A stretch of 64,000 nucleotides of DNA from Aliikangiella marina (GCF_007004765.1 NZ_VIKR01000004.1:434001-498000), one strand, 5' to 3'; positions 1-8,085 are shown, counted from the first letter of the stretch. Numbers and translations: made by a program. Notes: generated by a model from the letters alone, not told the origin.

Positions 1-120
1 CTGCTTGGAACAGAATCGTTTAAAGCTAGCGCGCCGACTGTCGCTGGATTGGTTACGGCTTGGATCAAGCCAGCAAAAGCCTCGAGGCGGTTTGTGGCAA
101 ATAAAGCAACGGTAATGCAC
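1..120 (-). CDS. DUF6511-like zinc-finger protein (partial, runs off the left edge)
   Basis: Forty codons are readable from a GTG at 120 to the window edge with no stop. The peptide has a CxxC pair near its start (RCFICHK), a GFCWLDP segment and a second Cys motif (RFCSKQ), the pattern I know from small DUF6511 proteins. It starts one base after the stop of the upstream helicase gene, as expected in a phage-type operon. An overlapping frame from the ATG at 122 is also open to the edge, but it has no Cys pattern and reads as low-information sequence, so I prefer the GTG frame. The function is unknown; zinc binding is inferred from the cysteines. The remainder lies outside the window. Confidence 0.5.
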   Translation of the reverse strand, partial: MHYRCFICHKPPRGFCWLDPSRNQSSDSRRASFKRFCSKQ

Positions 121-121
121 A

Positions 122-1795
122 TCAAGCAGCCTCCTTGCCTTCGACTTTGTTGAAAATACGGGACTGGATATCACGCTTGTTAAACTGGAAGGCCAAGAGG
201 CAGGAAGCTTGATAGCGTGTTAAGCCAAAGTCCTGGCGATACGCAGGAGGTAGATACCGAAGTTGTTGAGCGGTCGCAGCTTGGTTTAACCACTTGCGGG
301 ATTTGCTGGCAGCATCTTCGGTTTCATGCTCATTCAACCAGTCATCTGCAGCGGCCAGGCAAACCGTTCGCTCCCCCATGGCGAGTAATCTCGCAGGCAG
401 TTTTTTACCACCGCCCATTCCAAACCAGTGACCTGCCAGAAAGAACACACCTGCCCACGCCTCGAAACCAGTCGCCATCAATGCGGCATCGTCACCAAAC
501 AAATCACACCAACGGAAAGATGAGCGTTTAAGCAGGTCAATTTCAGACATCACAAAGTCCGTGAGATCAACTTTCCCATCGCCCTCTGTTCGTTCCCAAA
601 CATGACCGCAAAGAGAACACTCCTTTGCGGCAGCAGGTAACATTGCACCGCATTCCGGGCACTCTTTTTGTGGCGCTTCGCCTTGCCCCTCGTGGCCATC
701 CAAGTTCACATCCTGCTCTAATGACCCGTGAAGCATGGTGCTTGTGCCGAAGTCGAGCACCACACAATCACTTTTCACAACGCCCGGATGCTCGTTGGGG
801 TCGACGGTTCGAAGACCGCGCCCAATCATTTGAATCAACGTCGATTTATACGAACTTGGCCGTAGCAGAACAACACAACTGGTTGGAGGGAAATCCCAGC
901 CTTCGGTGAGCACCGCAACATTAACAACGACCTGCGACTCACCGGACTCAAAGCGAGACAGCGCAGCCTTTCTCGCTTCACTTGATAGCTCGCCATGAAT
1001 GACTTCCGCACTGATTCCTGATGCTGAAAAGGCTTCCGCTACATTCTTGGCGTGCTGGACGGTCGAACAAAACACCACAGTAGGACGGTCATGAGCCTTG
1101 TCTTTCCAGTGGCGTATCACCGCTTCGGTGATAGGTGCTTTGTTCATAATGGCGTCGACAGCTGCCATGTCGAAATCATCAGCAGTACGTTTGACTTGTG
1201 ACAGCTCTCCTTGGGTCCCCACATCAACTACGTAAGTTCTGGGTGGAACCAAGTGTCCTGATTGAATGAGTTCAGCCAAGGTGATTTGATCACTCACATT
1301 ACTGAACACTGGACGCAATGCTTTGTTATCACCCCGGTTTGGAGTAGCCGTGACACCAAAAATCGCCACATCAGGATTGCGATCGCGAACGCTATCAATG
1401 ATGCGACGATAGGTCGGTGCCGCCGCATGATGCGCTTCATCGATAACAAGCAGATCAAGTTTAGGCATCGTCTTTAAGTTCGATTCGCGCCCTAAGGTTT
1501 GCACCATGGCGAAGGTCGTTTGACCGTTCCACGACTTTTCTTTTGCGTCATAAATCGAAGTCGAGATACTCGGATTAACACGACTGAACTTGGCGGCATT
1601 TTGCGTTGTGAGTTCATCACGGTGGGCAAGCACACAAGCCTTGGCATCTTCATTTTCTAACCACTGGCCAGTGACACCGGACAACATGATCGTTTTACCG
1701 GCGCCCGTAGGCGCCACCCCCAGTGTGTTTTGGTGTTTATCAAGCGCAGTTAGACTGCGCTCAACAAACAGTTTTTGACGAGGTCGTAATAACAT
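122..1795 (-). CDS. DEAD/DEAH-box SF2 helicase with C-terminal zinc ribbon
   Basis: 557 aa. The Walker A motif PTGAGKT lies near residue 30, the DEAH box as VIDEAHH near 115-121, the SAT-like motif as VTATP near 147, and motif VI as QMIGRGLR near 320-330. A CPECG...CSLCG four-cysteine ribbon follows near residues 375-395. This is the layout of type III restriction/SSL2-like SF2 helicases found in phage and integrative-element replication modules, which unwind nucleic acid using ATP. It is the sixth gene of a minus-strand operon that includes an annealing-type ATPase and an SSB-like protein, so a role in replication or recombination of the element is likely. There is no nuclease domain, so it is not a complete restriction subunit. 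Confidence 0.85.
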   Translation of the reverse strand: MLLRPRQKLFVERSLTALDKHQNTLGVAPTGAGKTIMLSGVTGQWLENEDAKACVLAHRDELTTQNAAKFSRVNPSISTSIYDAKEKSWNGQTTFAMVQTLGRESNLKTMPKLDLLVIDEAHHAAAPTYRRIIDSVRDRNPDVAIFGVTATPNRGDNKALRPVFSNVSDQITLAELIQSGHLVPPRTYVVDVGTQGELSQVKRTADDFDMAAVDAIMNKAPITEAVIRHWKDKAHDRPTVVFCSTVQHAKNVAEAFSASGISAEVIHGELSSEARKAALSRFESGESQVVVNVAVLTEGWDFPPTSCVVLLRPSSYKSTLIQMIGRGLRTVDPNEHPGVVKSDCVVLDFGTSTMLHGSLEQDVNLDGHEGQGEAPQKECPECGAMLPAAAKECSLCGHVWERTEGDGKVDLTDFVMSEIDLLKRSSFRWCDLFGDDAALMATGFEAWAGVFFLAGHWFGMGGGKKLPARLLAMGERTVCLAAADDWLNEHETEDAASKSRKWLNQAATAQQLRYLPPAYRQDFGLTRYQASCLLAFQFNKRDIQSRIFNKVEGKEAA

Positions 1796-1807
1796 GAGTC
1801 GACCTCC

Positions 1808-2401
1808 TTATTGTGCCCAACTGGGACGACCAGTCGGAGCGCTAGCCGAAGCTTGTGGTGAAGAAGCTTGCTGCGTTGAAGCGGCAGGTTGAACCGTGTT
1901 GCCTGACACTGCTGCGTAGTCTTTTTGGTCTGGCGTGATAGCAGTTCTAATTACATTCTTATCATCACCGTTCTGGTCTTTGTCCATCTCGACCTTTGCA
2001 ACAAACTCGATACCATCCAGATCAGCAAAGCCCTGAATACGTCGAGCCTGTTGAGCTTGTGCCGAGTTATCTTGCGGATGAAGACCACGTGAAGAATTCA
2101 AAATCCCTTTAACAAACGCTCTTCCCATGTTTGCCCATTCAGGACCTTTAGGGCTGTGTAAACCGATAAGACTCCACATCTTGCGTTTAGCGTATGGACC
2201 ATCAAGCACAACAAACTCGCAGTTCAGATAGACAGAGCCTGTAGTCATGCTTTGTGTTGCATATCCGCCCGTCCAACCCTGTGACGCATCGTCATAGCCG
2301 CCGGGACGAATCGTCATGCGCACTTTTACCAGCGTGCCTTTTGGGATTACGTCAAAATTGTTTTGGTCTTCTGCCGAGTTAAAATCATTCCAAGTCGTCA
2401 T
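1808..2401 (-). CDS. Probable phage ssDNA-binding protein
   Basis: 197 aa. The N-terminal 150 residues look like a compact beta-rich (OB-like) domain. The C-terminal 45 residues are low-complexity Q/A/S/P-rich and end in PSWAQ. A folded core with a disordered tail is typical of single-stranded DNA-binding proteins, although this tail lacks the usual acidic tip. The start overlaps the stop of the upstream Sak4-like gene (TAATG), implying translational coupling. Sak4-type annealases are known to be encoded beside, and stimulated by, cognate SSBs, which supports the call. The family was not identified by search, so a generic unknown phage protein remains possible. Confidence 0.5.
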   Translation of the reverse strand: MTTWNDFNSAEDQNNFDVIPKGTLVKVRMTIRPGGYDDASQGWTGGYATQSMTTGSVYLNCEFVVLDGPYAKRKMWSLIGLHSPKGPEWANMGRAFVKGILNSSRGLHPQDNSAQAQQARRIQGFADLDGIEFVAKVEMDKDQNGDDKNVIRTAITPDQKDYAAVSGNTVQPAASTQQASSPQASASAPTGRPSWAQ

Positions 2402-3327
2402 TATTTAGCTCCTTTATGTTCAGGATGAGCGGTATCTCGCGGCTGCATGGATGCAGAGGAGCGAGCTTCAGTATTGGTTTGGGTTTCGATAGGTGCTGGG
2501 CGAGCAAAGCTCAGGCGATCAGAGGCTGGTGTCACTGGCCCATGAATTTTGGTCATCAGTCGACCGAGGTGGGGTTCTTCAATAACATCAAGACGCCCAC
2601 TGCGGTCTTTGGCCGGATAGCCATAGGGATTAAGAGTGTGGTTAATGAAGGCGCGATAACGCTGACCATCATCGCTTTGGATCTCTGCAAGCGTGATGAC
2701 TTGATCGACAATGCCGGGCAACTCAAGCGCTGTTTTTGAACCATCAATTTGCGGAGCAAAAACCTTGCGATTAAAGTCGTCGATCTTTTCGTCGAGAATG
2801 CCGACAAACCAGATGTTCTTGTTGCGGGTGTGCTGAAGGTGAGTCAGCCACGCAATCATCTCTTGGCCATGCAGACCATATGCGCCTCGCGTATCTGGCT
2901 TTCCACTTCGCTCACTGAACGCTTGAGGTTGGCCTTTGCACCACTGCAGACACAAACGACCTGCAACCGTAATGGAGTCGATAAAGACGGTGTCGTATTT
3001 ATCTAAGCTCGCGGGATCACCAAACTTTTCACATACGGCGTCATAGTGGGCTTGGCTATAAGGTTGCTCATCACGAAGCGCGGGATTGGGACCGCCAATA
3101 AATACCGCGAAATCTCGACACTCCTGCCAGGTACGCGGCCGAATCGCATCGCCCGTCCAGCCCTCAACAGCCAAGTCACCCGCTTCTAAATCGAAGAACA
3201 GAGTCTTGTCAGCCTCGACTGTCCACAACAAGCTGGTTTTTCCGATGCCTGAAGGCCCAAGAATGCAGCCTTTAATGCCTCGCTTTTCCGCGAGCCTTTG
3301 ATCGGCAGTGATAATTGGAAAGGCCAT
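2401..3327 (-). CDS. Sak4-like RecA-fold ATPase (AAA_24 type)
   Basis: 308 aa. It has a P-loop GPSGIGKTS near residues 23-31 and a Walker B strand ending VFIDSI near 115-120, followed by a core typical of the AAA_24 group of phage ATPases. Some of these are Sak4 single-strand annealing proteins, distant RecA relatives that pair complementary strands during phage recombination. The C-terminal 50 residues are polar and probably disordered. Both gene ends overlap their neighbours (TAATG junctions), so it is translated within one operon. The adjacent SSB-like gene fits a recombination pair. Annealase activity is inferred; the ATPase fold is seen directly. Confidence 0.65.
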   Translation of the reverse strand: MAFPIITADQRLAEKRGIKGCILGPSGIGKTSLLWTVEADKTLFFDLEAGDLAVEGWTGDAIRPRTWQECRDFAVFIGGPNPALRDEQPYSQAHYDAVCEKFGDPASLDKYDTVFIDSITVAGRLCLQWCKGQPQAFSERSGKPDTRGAYGLHGQEMIAWLTHLQHTRNKNIWFVGILDEKIDDFNRKVFAPQIDGSKTALELPGIVDQVITLAEIQSDDGQRYRAFINHTLNPYGYPAKDRSGRLDVIEEPHLGRLMTKIHGPVTPASDRLSFARPAPIETQTNTEARSSASMQPRDTAHPEHKGAK

Positions 3328-3635
3328 TACTTCACCTCCCCATGTTCGCGCAGAAACTCAAGCGCATAATCAGCGCCTTTAGCTCCAAGTCCTCGAGCCA
3401 TGTCGTGAACTCGACGCAGCGACTCCATTTCCTGAACGATTCGGCTGAGTTCTTTGTTCAAGCCTTGCTGTGCAAATGCGATATCGTCGACAGTGGCAAG
3501 AATTAGCGGTTTGCTTTCGGCCTCATCGGCATCTGATACTGTGGGAATCGCGATAGCATCCGGCAGGCTCTCCAGTGAAAAGCTGCTTTTACGCAGGGTC
3601 TCTAAGTAGTTGGTTTCTTCGTTTAAAATCGTCAT
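3327..3635 (-). CDS. Hypothetical phage-type protein
   Basis: 102 aa with no recognisable motif. The middle (residues 45-85) is predicted helical and polar, and the protein may be a small coiled-coil or accessory factor. Its start lies two bases after the stop of the 156-aa gene, and its own stop overlaps the start of the Sak4-like ATPase gene. This proves operon membership better than it suggests a function. I do not recognise the family. Confidence 0.6.
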   Translation of the reverse strand: MTILNEETNYLETLRKSSFSLESLPDAIAIPTVSDADEAESKPLILATVDDIAFAQQGLNKELSRIVQEMESLRRVHDMARGLGAKGADYALEFLREHGEVK

Positions 3636-3637
3636 GC

Positions 3638-4108
3638 TTATTGCTCCTGTGAAAGGCTAAGGCGAAAAGTGGGTTTGCCGGTTTTTAATGTCCGAGCAGG
3701 TTCAAAAACGGTGCGAAGGTTTTCCGGCCAAGCGGTGTATTTGCGCTCGGCAACCTTGTAGGTGATGTCCAAAAACTCAGCTGGGTTGTCACCGCTGGCA
3801 GCGATTCGCTGAGCGATTTCGGATAGCTGTGATTGATCCCAGACCGGTTTCTTGGGCAGGTCTGAAGTGACACGCACGCCTTCGTCATCGAAATTGATAA
3901 TCCCGGTGTCTTTGCCAAGTTGAGTTCTTAGCTCGCGAACTTTTGGCTCGTACTTCATGGCAATAGCGCCATCGATCCAGTCTTTAAGCTCTTTAGCATT
4001 GCGCAGGTATGTGGCGGCCTCGGCCTGAACACGCATCAACTCAGCAGCAGTCACGCCTGCTAACTCACCGATGCTCATGGCTTGTGCTTGCTCTAGAGAA
4101 AGGCTCAT
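3638..4108 (-). CDS. Hypothetical phage-type protein
   Basis: 156 aa. The first 65 residues are strongly helical (alternating A/E/L/K, residues 5-65). The rest contains FDDEGVRV and a conserved-looking WPENLRTVFEP segment. It overlaps the AlpA-type gene upstream by four bases (ATGA) and is followed after two bases by the next gene, so it is part of the early operon. I recall similar small proteins beside annealases in prophages but cannot name a function. Confidence 0.6.
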   Translation of the reverse strand: MSLSLEQAQAMSIGELAGVTAAELMRVQAEAATYLRNAKELKDWIDGAIAMKYEPKVRELRTQLGKDTGIINFDDEGVRVTSDLPKKPVWDQSQLSEIAQRIAASGDNPAEFLDITYKVAERKYTAWPENLRTVFEPARTLKTGKPTFRLSLSQEQ

Positions 4109-4314
4109 GCGTCACCTCCAGCTACACGTTCAGAGGTACTCTTGCGAAGACAGTCGTGTTCATAGGCCTCGACGTCTTCGAGGCGGTACATCACGCGACC
4201 TTGTAGTTTGAGAAAAACGGGGCCGATGCCTTCAGAGCGCCAGCGCTCCAATGTGGCTTCGCTGACGCCCCAGCGGTTGGCTAATTGCCGTTGGTTCATA
4301 TGATTTACACTCAC
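4105..4314 (-). CDS. AlpA/excisionase-type helix-turn-helix protein
   Basis: 69 aa with a MerR/AlpA-like HTH: QLANRWGVSEATLERWRSEG, then a wing containing GRVMYRLEDVEAYE. Proteins of this size and fold act as excisionases or as activators of excision or early genes in prophages and integrative elements. The start is the GTG at 4314, supported by an AGGAG six bases upstream; an in-frame ATG five codons later is the alternative. It leads the minus-strand phage operon. A close paralogue lies at 26901-27104, so the pair brackets the cargo region. Confidence 0.8.
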   Translation of the reverse strand: MSVNHMNQRQLANRWGVSEATLERWRSEGIGPVFLKLQGRVMYRLEDVEAYEHDCLRKSTSERVAGGDA

Positions 4315-4478
4315 GTTGCACTCCTGATGGTTATTGCGAAAACGTGAGGTAATGATGCGTGGTGGATAGTGGTATTTTCGGGGGCGGGAAAGGTGGGAGT
4401 TTTGGTGGTATTTTGTTTTTATTCAGATATTTAGAGGGCTATTCGCTTAGACACTATTCAAGAATAATCACCTGCTAT

Positions 4479-4507
4479 TTGTCAGATAATATGCTAGTTT
4501 TTATGAC
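4479..4507 (+). promoter_or_regulatory. Sigma-70 promoter for the DUF6088 gene
   Basis: TTGTCA (4479-4484) and TATGAC (4502-4507) are separated by 17 bp and end 23 bp before the start codon. The 4315-4530 gap is otherwise without a gene. It has a G-rich stretch with the word TGGTATTTT twice (near 4370 and 4407) and an ATGCT...AGCAT inverted pair around the start site that could be an operator. Confidence 0.45.
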
Positions 4508-4530
4508 AAGCTGAATAGAGCATCTGTGTT

Positions 4531-5127
4531 ATGTCTGTTACCGAGAGCATTAGAAGTAGAGTGCTAAGAATTCAAAAAGGTGAGCCATTTACAACAGGAG
4601 ACTTCCTTGGCCTGGGCTCTCGTCCAGCTGTTGACAAAGCTTTATCGCGGTTTGTTGAAGAGGGACTGATCGATCGTGTGGCTCGTGGTGTTTTCGTTCG
4701 ACCTAAAACAAGTAAGTTTGTTGGGAGGGTGATGCCATCGATTGCTCAAGTTATTAATGCTATGGCAAAAAGCAGCGGCGAGATACTGCAGATACACGGC
4801 GCTGAGGCCGTGAGGCGGTTTCAGATCAGCACCCAAATGCCTGTAAAACCCATCTACTATACAAATGGAGCAAGCCGAGAGATTACGGTGTTCAATACCA
4901 AGGTTCGCCTGATTCACACTTCAAGCGCCAAGAAACTTCAACACGCAGGAACTAACGTCGGAGCAGCCATATCCGCTCTTTGGTACCTTGGTAAAGACAA
5001 TGTCGGCAAAAGGGAGGTTCTTCTGATCAAAAAAGGGCTATCTGAGGTGGAGTTCAAGCGTTTATGCGCCTCAAGGCTGCCTAATTGGATGTCAGAGGCA
5101 CTCAAACAGCATATCACTAAGGTTTGA
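4531..5127 (+). CDS. DUF6088 / AbiEi-like antitoxin family protein
   Basis: 198 aa. The N-terminal 60 residues form a winged helix (FTTGDFLGLGSRPAVDKALS, then GLIDRVARGVFVRP), and the C-terminal region is the AbiEi-type domain. This is the DUF6088 group, related to antitoxins of type IV AbiE systems, where the antitoxin represses its own operon and neutralises a nucleotidyltransferase toxin (AbiEii). No AbiEii-like gene follows. Instead the stop codon is embedded in a new promoter that drives a structured RNA. The gene therefore looks like an orphan regulator, or its partner is the RNA or something outside this window. Confidence 0.75.
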   Translation: MSVTESIRSRVLRIQKGEPFTTGDFLGLGSRPAVDKALSRFVEEGLIDRVARGVFVRPKTSKFVGRVMPSIAQVINAMAKSSGEILQIHGAEAVRRFQISTQMPVKPIYYTNGASREITVFNTKVRLIHTSSAKKLQHAGTNVGAAISALWYLGKDNVGKREVLLIKKGLSEVEFKRLCASRLPNWMSEALKQHITKV

Positions 5128-5152
5128 CTTGCTGCCTCCAGTTCGCTATATT
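5124..5152 (+). promoter_or_regulatory. Strong sigma-70 promoter overlapping the DUF6088 stop codon
   Basis: TTGACT (5124-5129) and TATATT (5147-5152) are spaced exactly 17 bp apart. The -35 overlaps the TGA stop (5125-5127). Initiation would fall near 5159, directly at the first base-paired segment of the structured RNA. Confidence 0.65.
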
Positions 5153-5158
5153 GAACAA

Positions 5159-5282
5159 CAGGTGGATATGTACGGGGCTGCGTAAAGCGGTGTTCACCTA
5201 CCGCCGAGGAAACTCGGTTTCAGCCGGGCTGAAATTACAAAGAGTACCCGAGAGAAAGAAGCCCTTTAGTGGGCTTTTTTCT
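5159..5282 (+). ncRNA. Candidate structured small RNA (unnamed)
   Basis: There is no convincing ORF, but four consecutive hairpins lie between a strong promoter and a terminator. Stem 1 pairs 5160-5168 with 5191-5199 (nine pairs, some G-U) and encloses a small CTGC/GCGG hairpin at 5178-5190. Stem 2 is CCGAG-GAAA-CTCGG (5204-5217), with a GNRA tetraloop. Stem 3 is TTTCAGC-CGG-GCTGAAA (5218-5234). Stem 4 is the terminator at 5259-5276. About 24 nt between stems 3 and 4 look single-stranded (5235-5258). The density of perfect stems and the GNRA loop argue for a functional RNA. I do not recognise an Rfam family. It could be an sRNA, the RNA partner of the neighbouring defence genes, or a regulatory leader. 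Confidence 0.55.
5259..5282 (+). terminator. Rho-independent terminator of the structured RNA
   Basis: The stem AAGCCC (5259-5264) / GGGCTT (5271-5276) has a six-base loop and runs into T residues to 5280. In the other direction the stem is followed by TTCTTTC, so it may also end the minus-strand gene at 5289. Confidence 0.8.
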
Positions 5283-5288
5283 TATTTT

Positions 5289-5888
5289 CTACCTGCGTTT
5301 ACGTCCTCCAGCAGGCCTTCTAATCGGTTCACCTCTTAATTTCTTGGCTAACAGAACCTTTGCTCTTACCTTATCTCGTCGCTTCAAATGAACTGGCTTA
5401 TTTGCGACCTTTTCCGGCTCACGGACATAAGCGCTTTCAACGTAAATGCGGAGCATTCTGCTACTTTGGCGAGTGATGCTGAAAAACACTTCATATTCCT
5501 CAGTTTCACCGTTCGAATTCAAAATTTCCACCGTCAACCAGTTTTCATGACCGGTAAAAAGGCACTGCCTGTCAATTAGCGTTTCAAAAACGCCGGGCAA
5601 ATTAGAAGATAGCTCGTATCTCGCATCGCAGAAGCAACGATGAACGCCTTTATCATCAATAACTCGACGCTCATGACCATGCAAATCAAAGTCTATGACT
5701 TCATCTCGTTTTGGTCCCCAGGAGATACAGTGGCTGCTGTATTGGACCAATACATTAAAATCAATTTGAGGGAACTTGCCACTGGCCTCAATACTAAAGC
5801 GGTAGGTAGTATCTTGAAGGTGAGACAGGTCTAGTCGAGTGCCATCAATTTCTTTGTAGCCATTTGTTTTTATTATTTTCCAGTCCAT
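5289..5888 (-). CDS. Hypothetical protein with basic C-terminus
   Basis: 199 aa from the ATG at 5888 (MDWKIIK). A longer TTG-initiated reading to 5924 exists, but a purine-rich GGGGTGG lies just upstream of the ATG. The body is beta-rich with scattered aromatic residues. The last 35 residues are very basic (KRRDKVRAK, GGRKRR) and could bind nucleic acid or ribosomes. There is no signal peptide or membrane segment. It converges on the structured RNA and shares the terminator region with it. I do not recognise the family. Confidence 0.6.
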   Translation of the reverse strand: MDWKIIKTNGYKEIDGTRLDLSHLQDTTYRFSIEASGKFPQIDFNVLVQYSSHCISWGPKRDEVIDFDLHGHERRVIDDKGVHRCFCDARYELSSNLPGVFETLIDRQCLFTGHENWLTVEILNSNGETEEYEVFFSITRQSSRMLRIYVESAYVREPEKVANKPVHLKRRDKVRAKVLLAKKLRGEPIRRPAGGRKRR

Positions 5889-5956
5889 TACCACCCCGTC
5901 GTCATCAGTCGAGCATAATAACAAACGGCGCTCTTAATGTTGACAAGAACAAGCGG

Positions 5957-6910
5957 CTATTGATTATCAAGAAAGTAATATCCGTTCCCTTCACTCTGAA
6001 GCAATGTATTCCATAACGGATGAGTGACCCATTCCCCCTGAACTTTGTTTCGCATAATCCGGTGAATTTCTTCATTCGTATTTGCCTCCGCTCTTAGCAA
6101 ATCCTTATGAGCTCGACCACCTTCTCGATCTAAAGCTTCCATTACCGCCGCCTGCTTCTTGGTCAACTTGTACTCTTCACCATTCCAATGAACGAGGCGA
6201 TAATCAGTAGAGAACCTGAGCCCAATTCCTCCCTCACCAGAACAGATACTCTTGCCGCCATTAATAATCGACCCAACCATTCCATGATCGAGCGTGGCGA
6301 CCTCATCACTACGAGTGAAGATTTGATCGACAGTGACGAGCGCCATGTCCAGTGGCGACTCTATAAAAGTGGGATCAATATTTGAGGAGGTAACGAAAAT
6401 CGCAGGCGCGTTGCCTGCCTCCTGCTTCAGGGCAGACAAGAACAATTGAACGTTATGCGAGGTATACAAAGCTTTCACAAAGTATATGCTCACCTTCGCT
6501 TTTCCAAACCGGGCAGCACCTAAGAACCAAAGCATCTTCGGATGAATTTCAGTAGTCCGGTACATACCACCAATCTCAAATATTCCTCTAAACCAATCTA
6601 ATACGGCGTCGATCTGCAGCGTATATTGTTTTACAGATTCCGGTACAACAGCGACCCAGCCAGCACCACTAGAAAAATACTTGTAGCACTTTTCATCAGA
6701 AAACCAGACCAAATCACGAGCACATTCATCCACCTCAACTGTCAATGAAACAGAATTTGATGGCTTTAAAAATTCTGCTTTGATTAACTCCTCACTGCCA
6801 CTTGGGGATAATTTCCGCATGACCTCACCAGATATAACTCCTGACGGTGAATTAATTATTCTGAGCAGAAGCGCAAGCGCGCCCCTACTCAAAGTTCGTG
6901 TGGCGCTCAT
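5957..6910 (-). CDS. Unknown protein, second gene of the divergent pair
   Basis: 317 aa. No enzyme motif is visible. Residues 1-60 look like a winged-helix segment (ALALLLRIINSPSGVISGEV). Residues 110-215 look like an alpha/beta domain (WFLGAARFGKAKVSIYFVKA, then APAIFVTSS). The C-terminal 80 residues resemble a second winged helix (LTKKQAAVMEALDREGGRAH). The gene overlaps the upstream 392-aa gene by four bases (ATGA), so the two are surely co-expressed and probably act together. The setting (divergent from XRE/ImmA and McrBC, in a mobile region) suggests defence or stress response, but that is inference. Confidence 0.7.
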   Translation of the reverse strand: MSATRTLSRGALALLLRIINSPSGVISGEVMRKLSPSGSEELIKAEFLKPSNSVSLTVEVDECARDLVWFSDEKCYKYFSSGAGWVAVVPESVKQYTLQIDAVLDWFRGIFEIGGMYRTTEIHPKMLWFLGAARFGKAKVSIYFVKALYTSHNVQLFLSALKQEAGNAPAIFVTSSNIDPTFIESPLDMALVTVDQIFTRSDEVATLDHGMVGSIINGGKSICSGEGGIGLRFSTDYRLVHWNGEEYKLTKKQAAVMEALDREGGRAHKDLLRAEANTNEEIHRIMRNKVQGEWVTHPLWNTLLQSEGNGYYFLDNQ

Positions 6911-8085
6911 TCTTGAACCTCTTCAAGTAATCCCCATCGCTTGAGGTACTTTTCACCAATCAATCGCTCCTTGTCAGTCCTGCTTCTCAAATCACAACCA
7001 TTTGGCATTGAGATTTTCACAGGAAGAACCTTACCGCGCCCATGTCCATTTTCAGGGTGGAAGCGAATATTGATCTTGGCCTGTACCGGCGCAAACCCAC
7101 CAGAAGACAAAGGGTTTTGTTCACCAAAATGTTCTTGTGCGTATTCATGGAGAGCGGTATTGCTTTTAGCTGGCACCTCAATTTGCACTCGGCCATCACC
7201 AGCGAGATCTTTAATTTTCATCAGGACCAGCTGAACGGATTCAATGCCATCCTCCACATCCCAGTCTAATGGCTTATTCTCCATAAGCGGCATCAAGTCA
7301 AATCGACGCAGTGGAACCTTGTCTGCTGTCACTGGCTGCTTAAGTAGATCTTCCGTGAATGCTTTTGCAATGGTATCCCGGCGCTCTTGCTTGGCGGCAA
7401 CTACCTCGATAGTACCGGTGTCGGATGAGTAAGTAATGGCATGCTCAGAAACTGGTCGGCGAATTCGAGAGACAATATCTTCGTCACCTTTGAACTCAAG
7501 GTATGAGTCAGGCAACCCTTCTTGGTAAATCATGACCTGTACAACGTTGATGTCGTTACCATCATCATCAGGCTGAACACGGTCAAATAGTTCAATCTTC
7601 ACCTTTTCTCCCAGGCCGAACAGATCCTTAATCTTGGATTTAAATGTGTCCATCGATACTTGGTCGTTATGCAGGGGCAACGATGCTTCTACTTGATAAC
7701 CGGTCCACTTCTGGCCATGGCGGTATTGGTCCGCATATCGAATATCTTCCGCCTGCCGGAACTTGTCGCGATGACTCTGAAACACCCATAGGCTCCTCTC
7801 AGCCGCAGTCTCATGCTTAAGAAGCTCACTGGCGTCAGGGAATGTGCTTAACAATGCAGCTTGACCCACCTCGTCAGTCATGTGCTTGATTCTTTCAAGA
7901 TCAAGCGTGATTTTGATCTGTACATCAGCAGGCTGGTGGTCAAACAGCTCGATAACCTTGCTGGCTACCTCAGGCTGCTCTTTTGACCAGTCCACCTGGT
8001 CAAAACCGTCATTGGCAGAAAAGTATGATTTCAGCCCCTGAGATGAAGCATGGTTAACGAAGTTGCGAACGATTGGCATAGGCAC
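6907..8085 (-). CDS. Unknown protein, first gene of the divergent pair
   Basis: 392 aa, hydrophilic, with no signal peptide, membrane segment or catalytic motif I can name. Residues 40-110 are helical (VIELFDHQPADVQIKITLDL). The middle is beta-rich with acidic loops (QPDDDGNDINV). The C-terminal part contains many short strands (AKINIRFHPENGHGRG). The start ATG at 8085 follows GAGG at about eight bases. Its promoter overlaps that of the XRE repressor gene, and a LexA-box-like sequence sits in its leader. The family is not recognised. It is clearly a genuine gene, since both junctions and the promoter architecture are tight. Confidence 0.7.
   Translation of the reverse strand: MPMPIVRNFVNHASSQGLKSYFSANDGFDQVDWSKEQPEVASKVIELFDHQPADVQIKITLDLERIKHMTDEVGQAALLSTFPDASELLKHETAAERSLWVFQSHRDKFRQAEDIRYADQYRHGQKWTGYQVEASLPLHNDQVSMDTFKSKIKDLFGLGEKVKIELFDRVQPDDDGNDINVVQVMIYQEGLPDSYLEFKGDEDIVSRIRRPVSEHAITYSSDTGTIEVVAAKQERRDTIAKAFTEDLLKQPVTADKVPLRRFDLMPLMENKPLDWDVEDGIESVQLVLMKIKDLAGDGRVQIEVPAKSNTALHEYAQEHFGEQNPLSSGGFAPVQAKINIRFHPENGHGRGKVLPVKISMPNGCDLRSRTDKERLIGEKYLKRWGLLEEVQE

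Noticed and set aside
5191-5217. A CRISPR repeat (GTTCACC...GAGGAAACTCGG resembles a repeat stem)
   Set aside because: There is only one copy, with no spacers or cas genes nearby.
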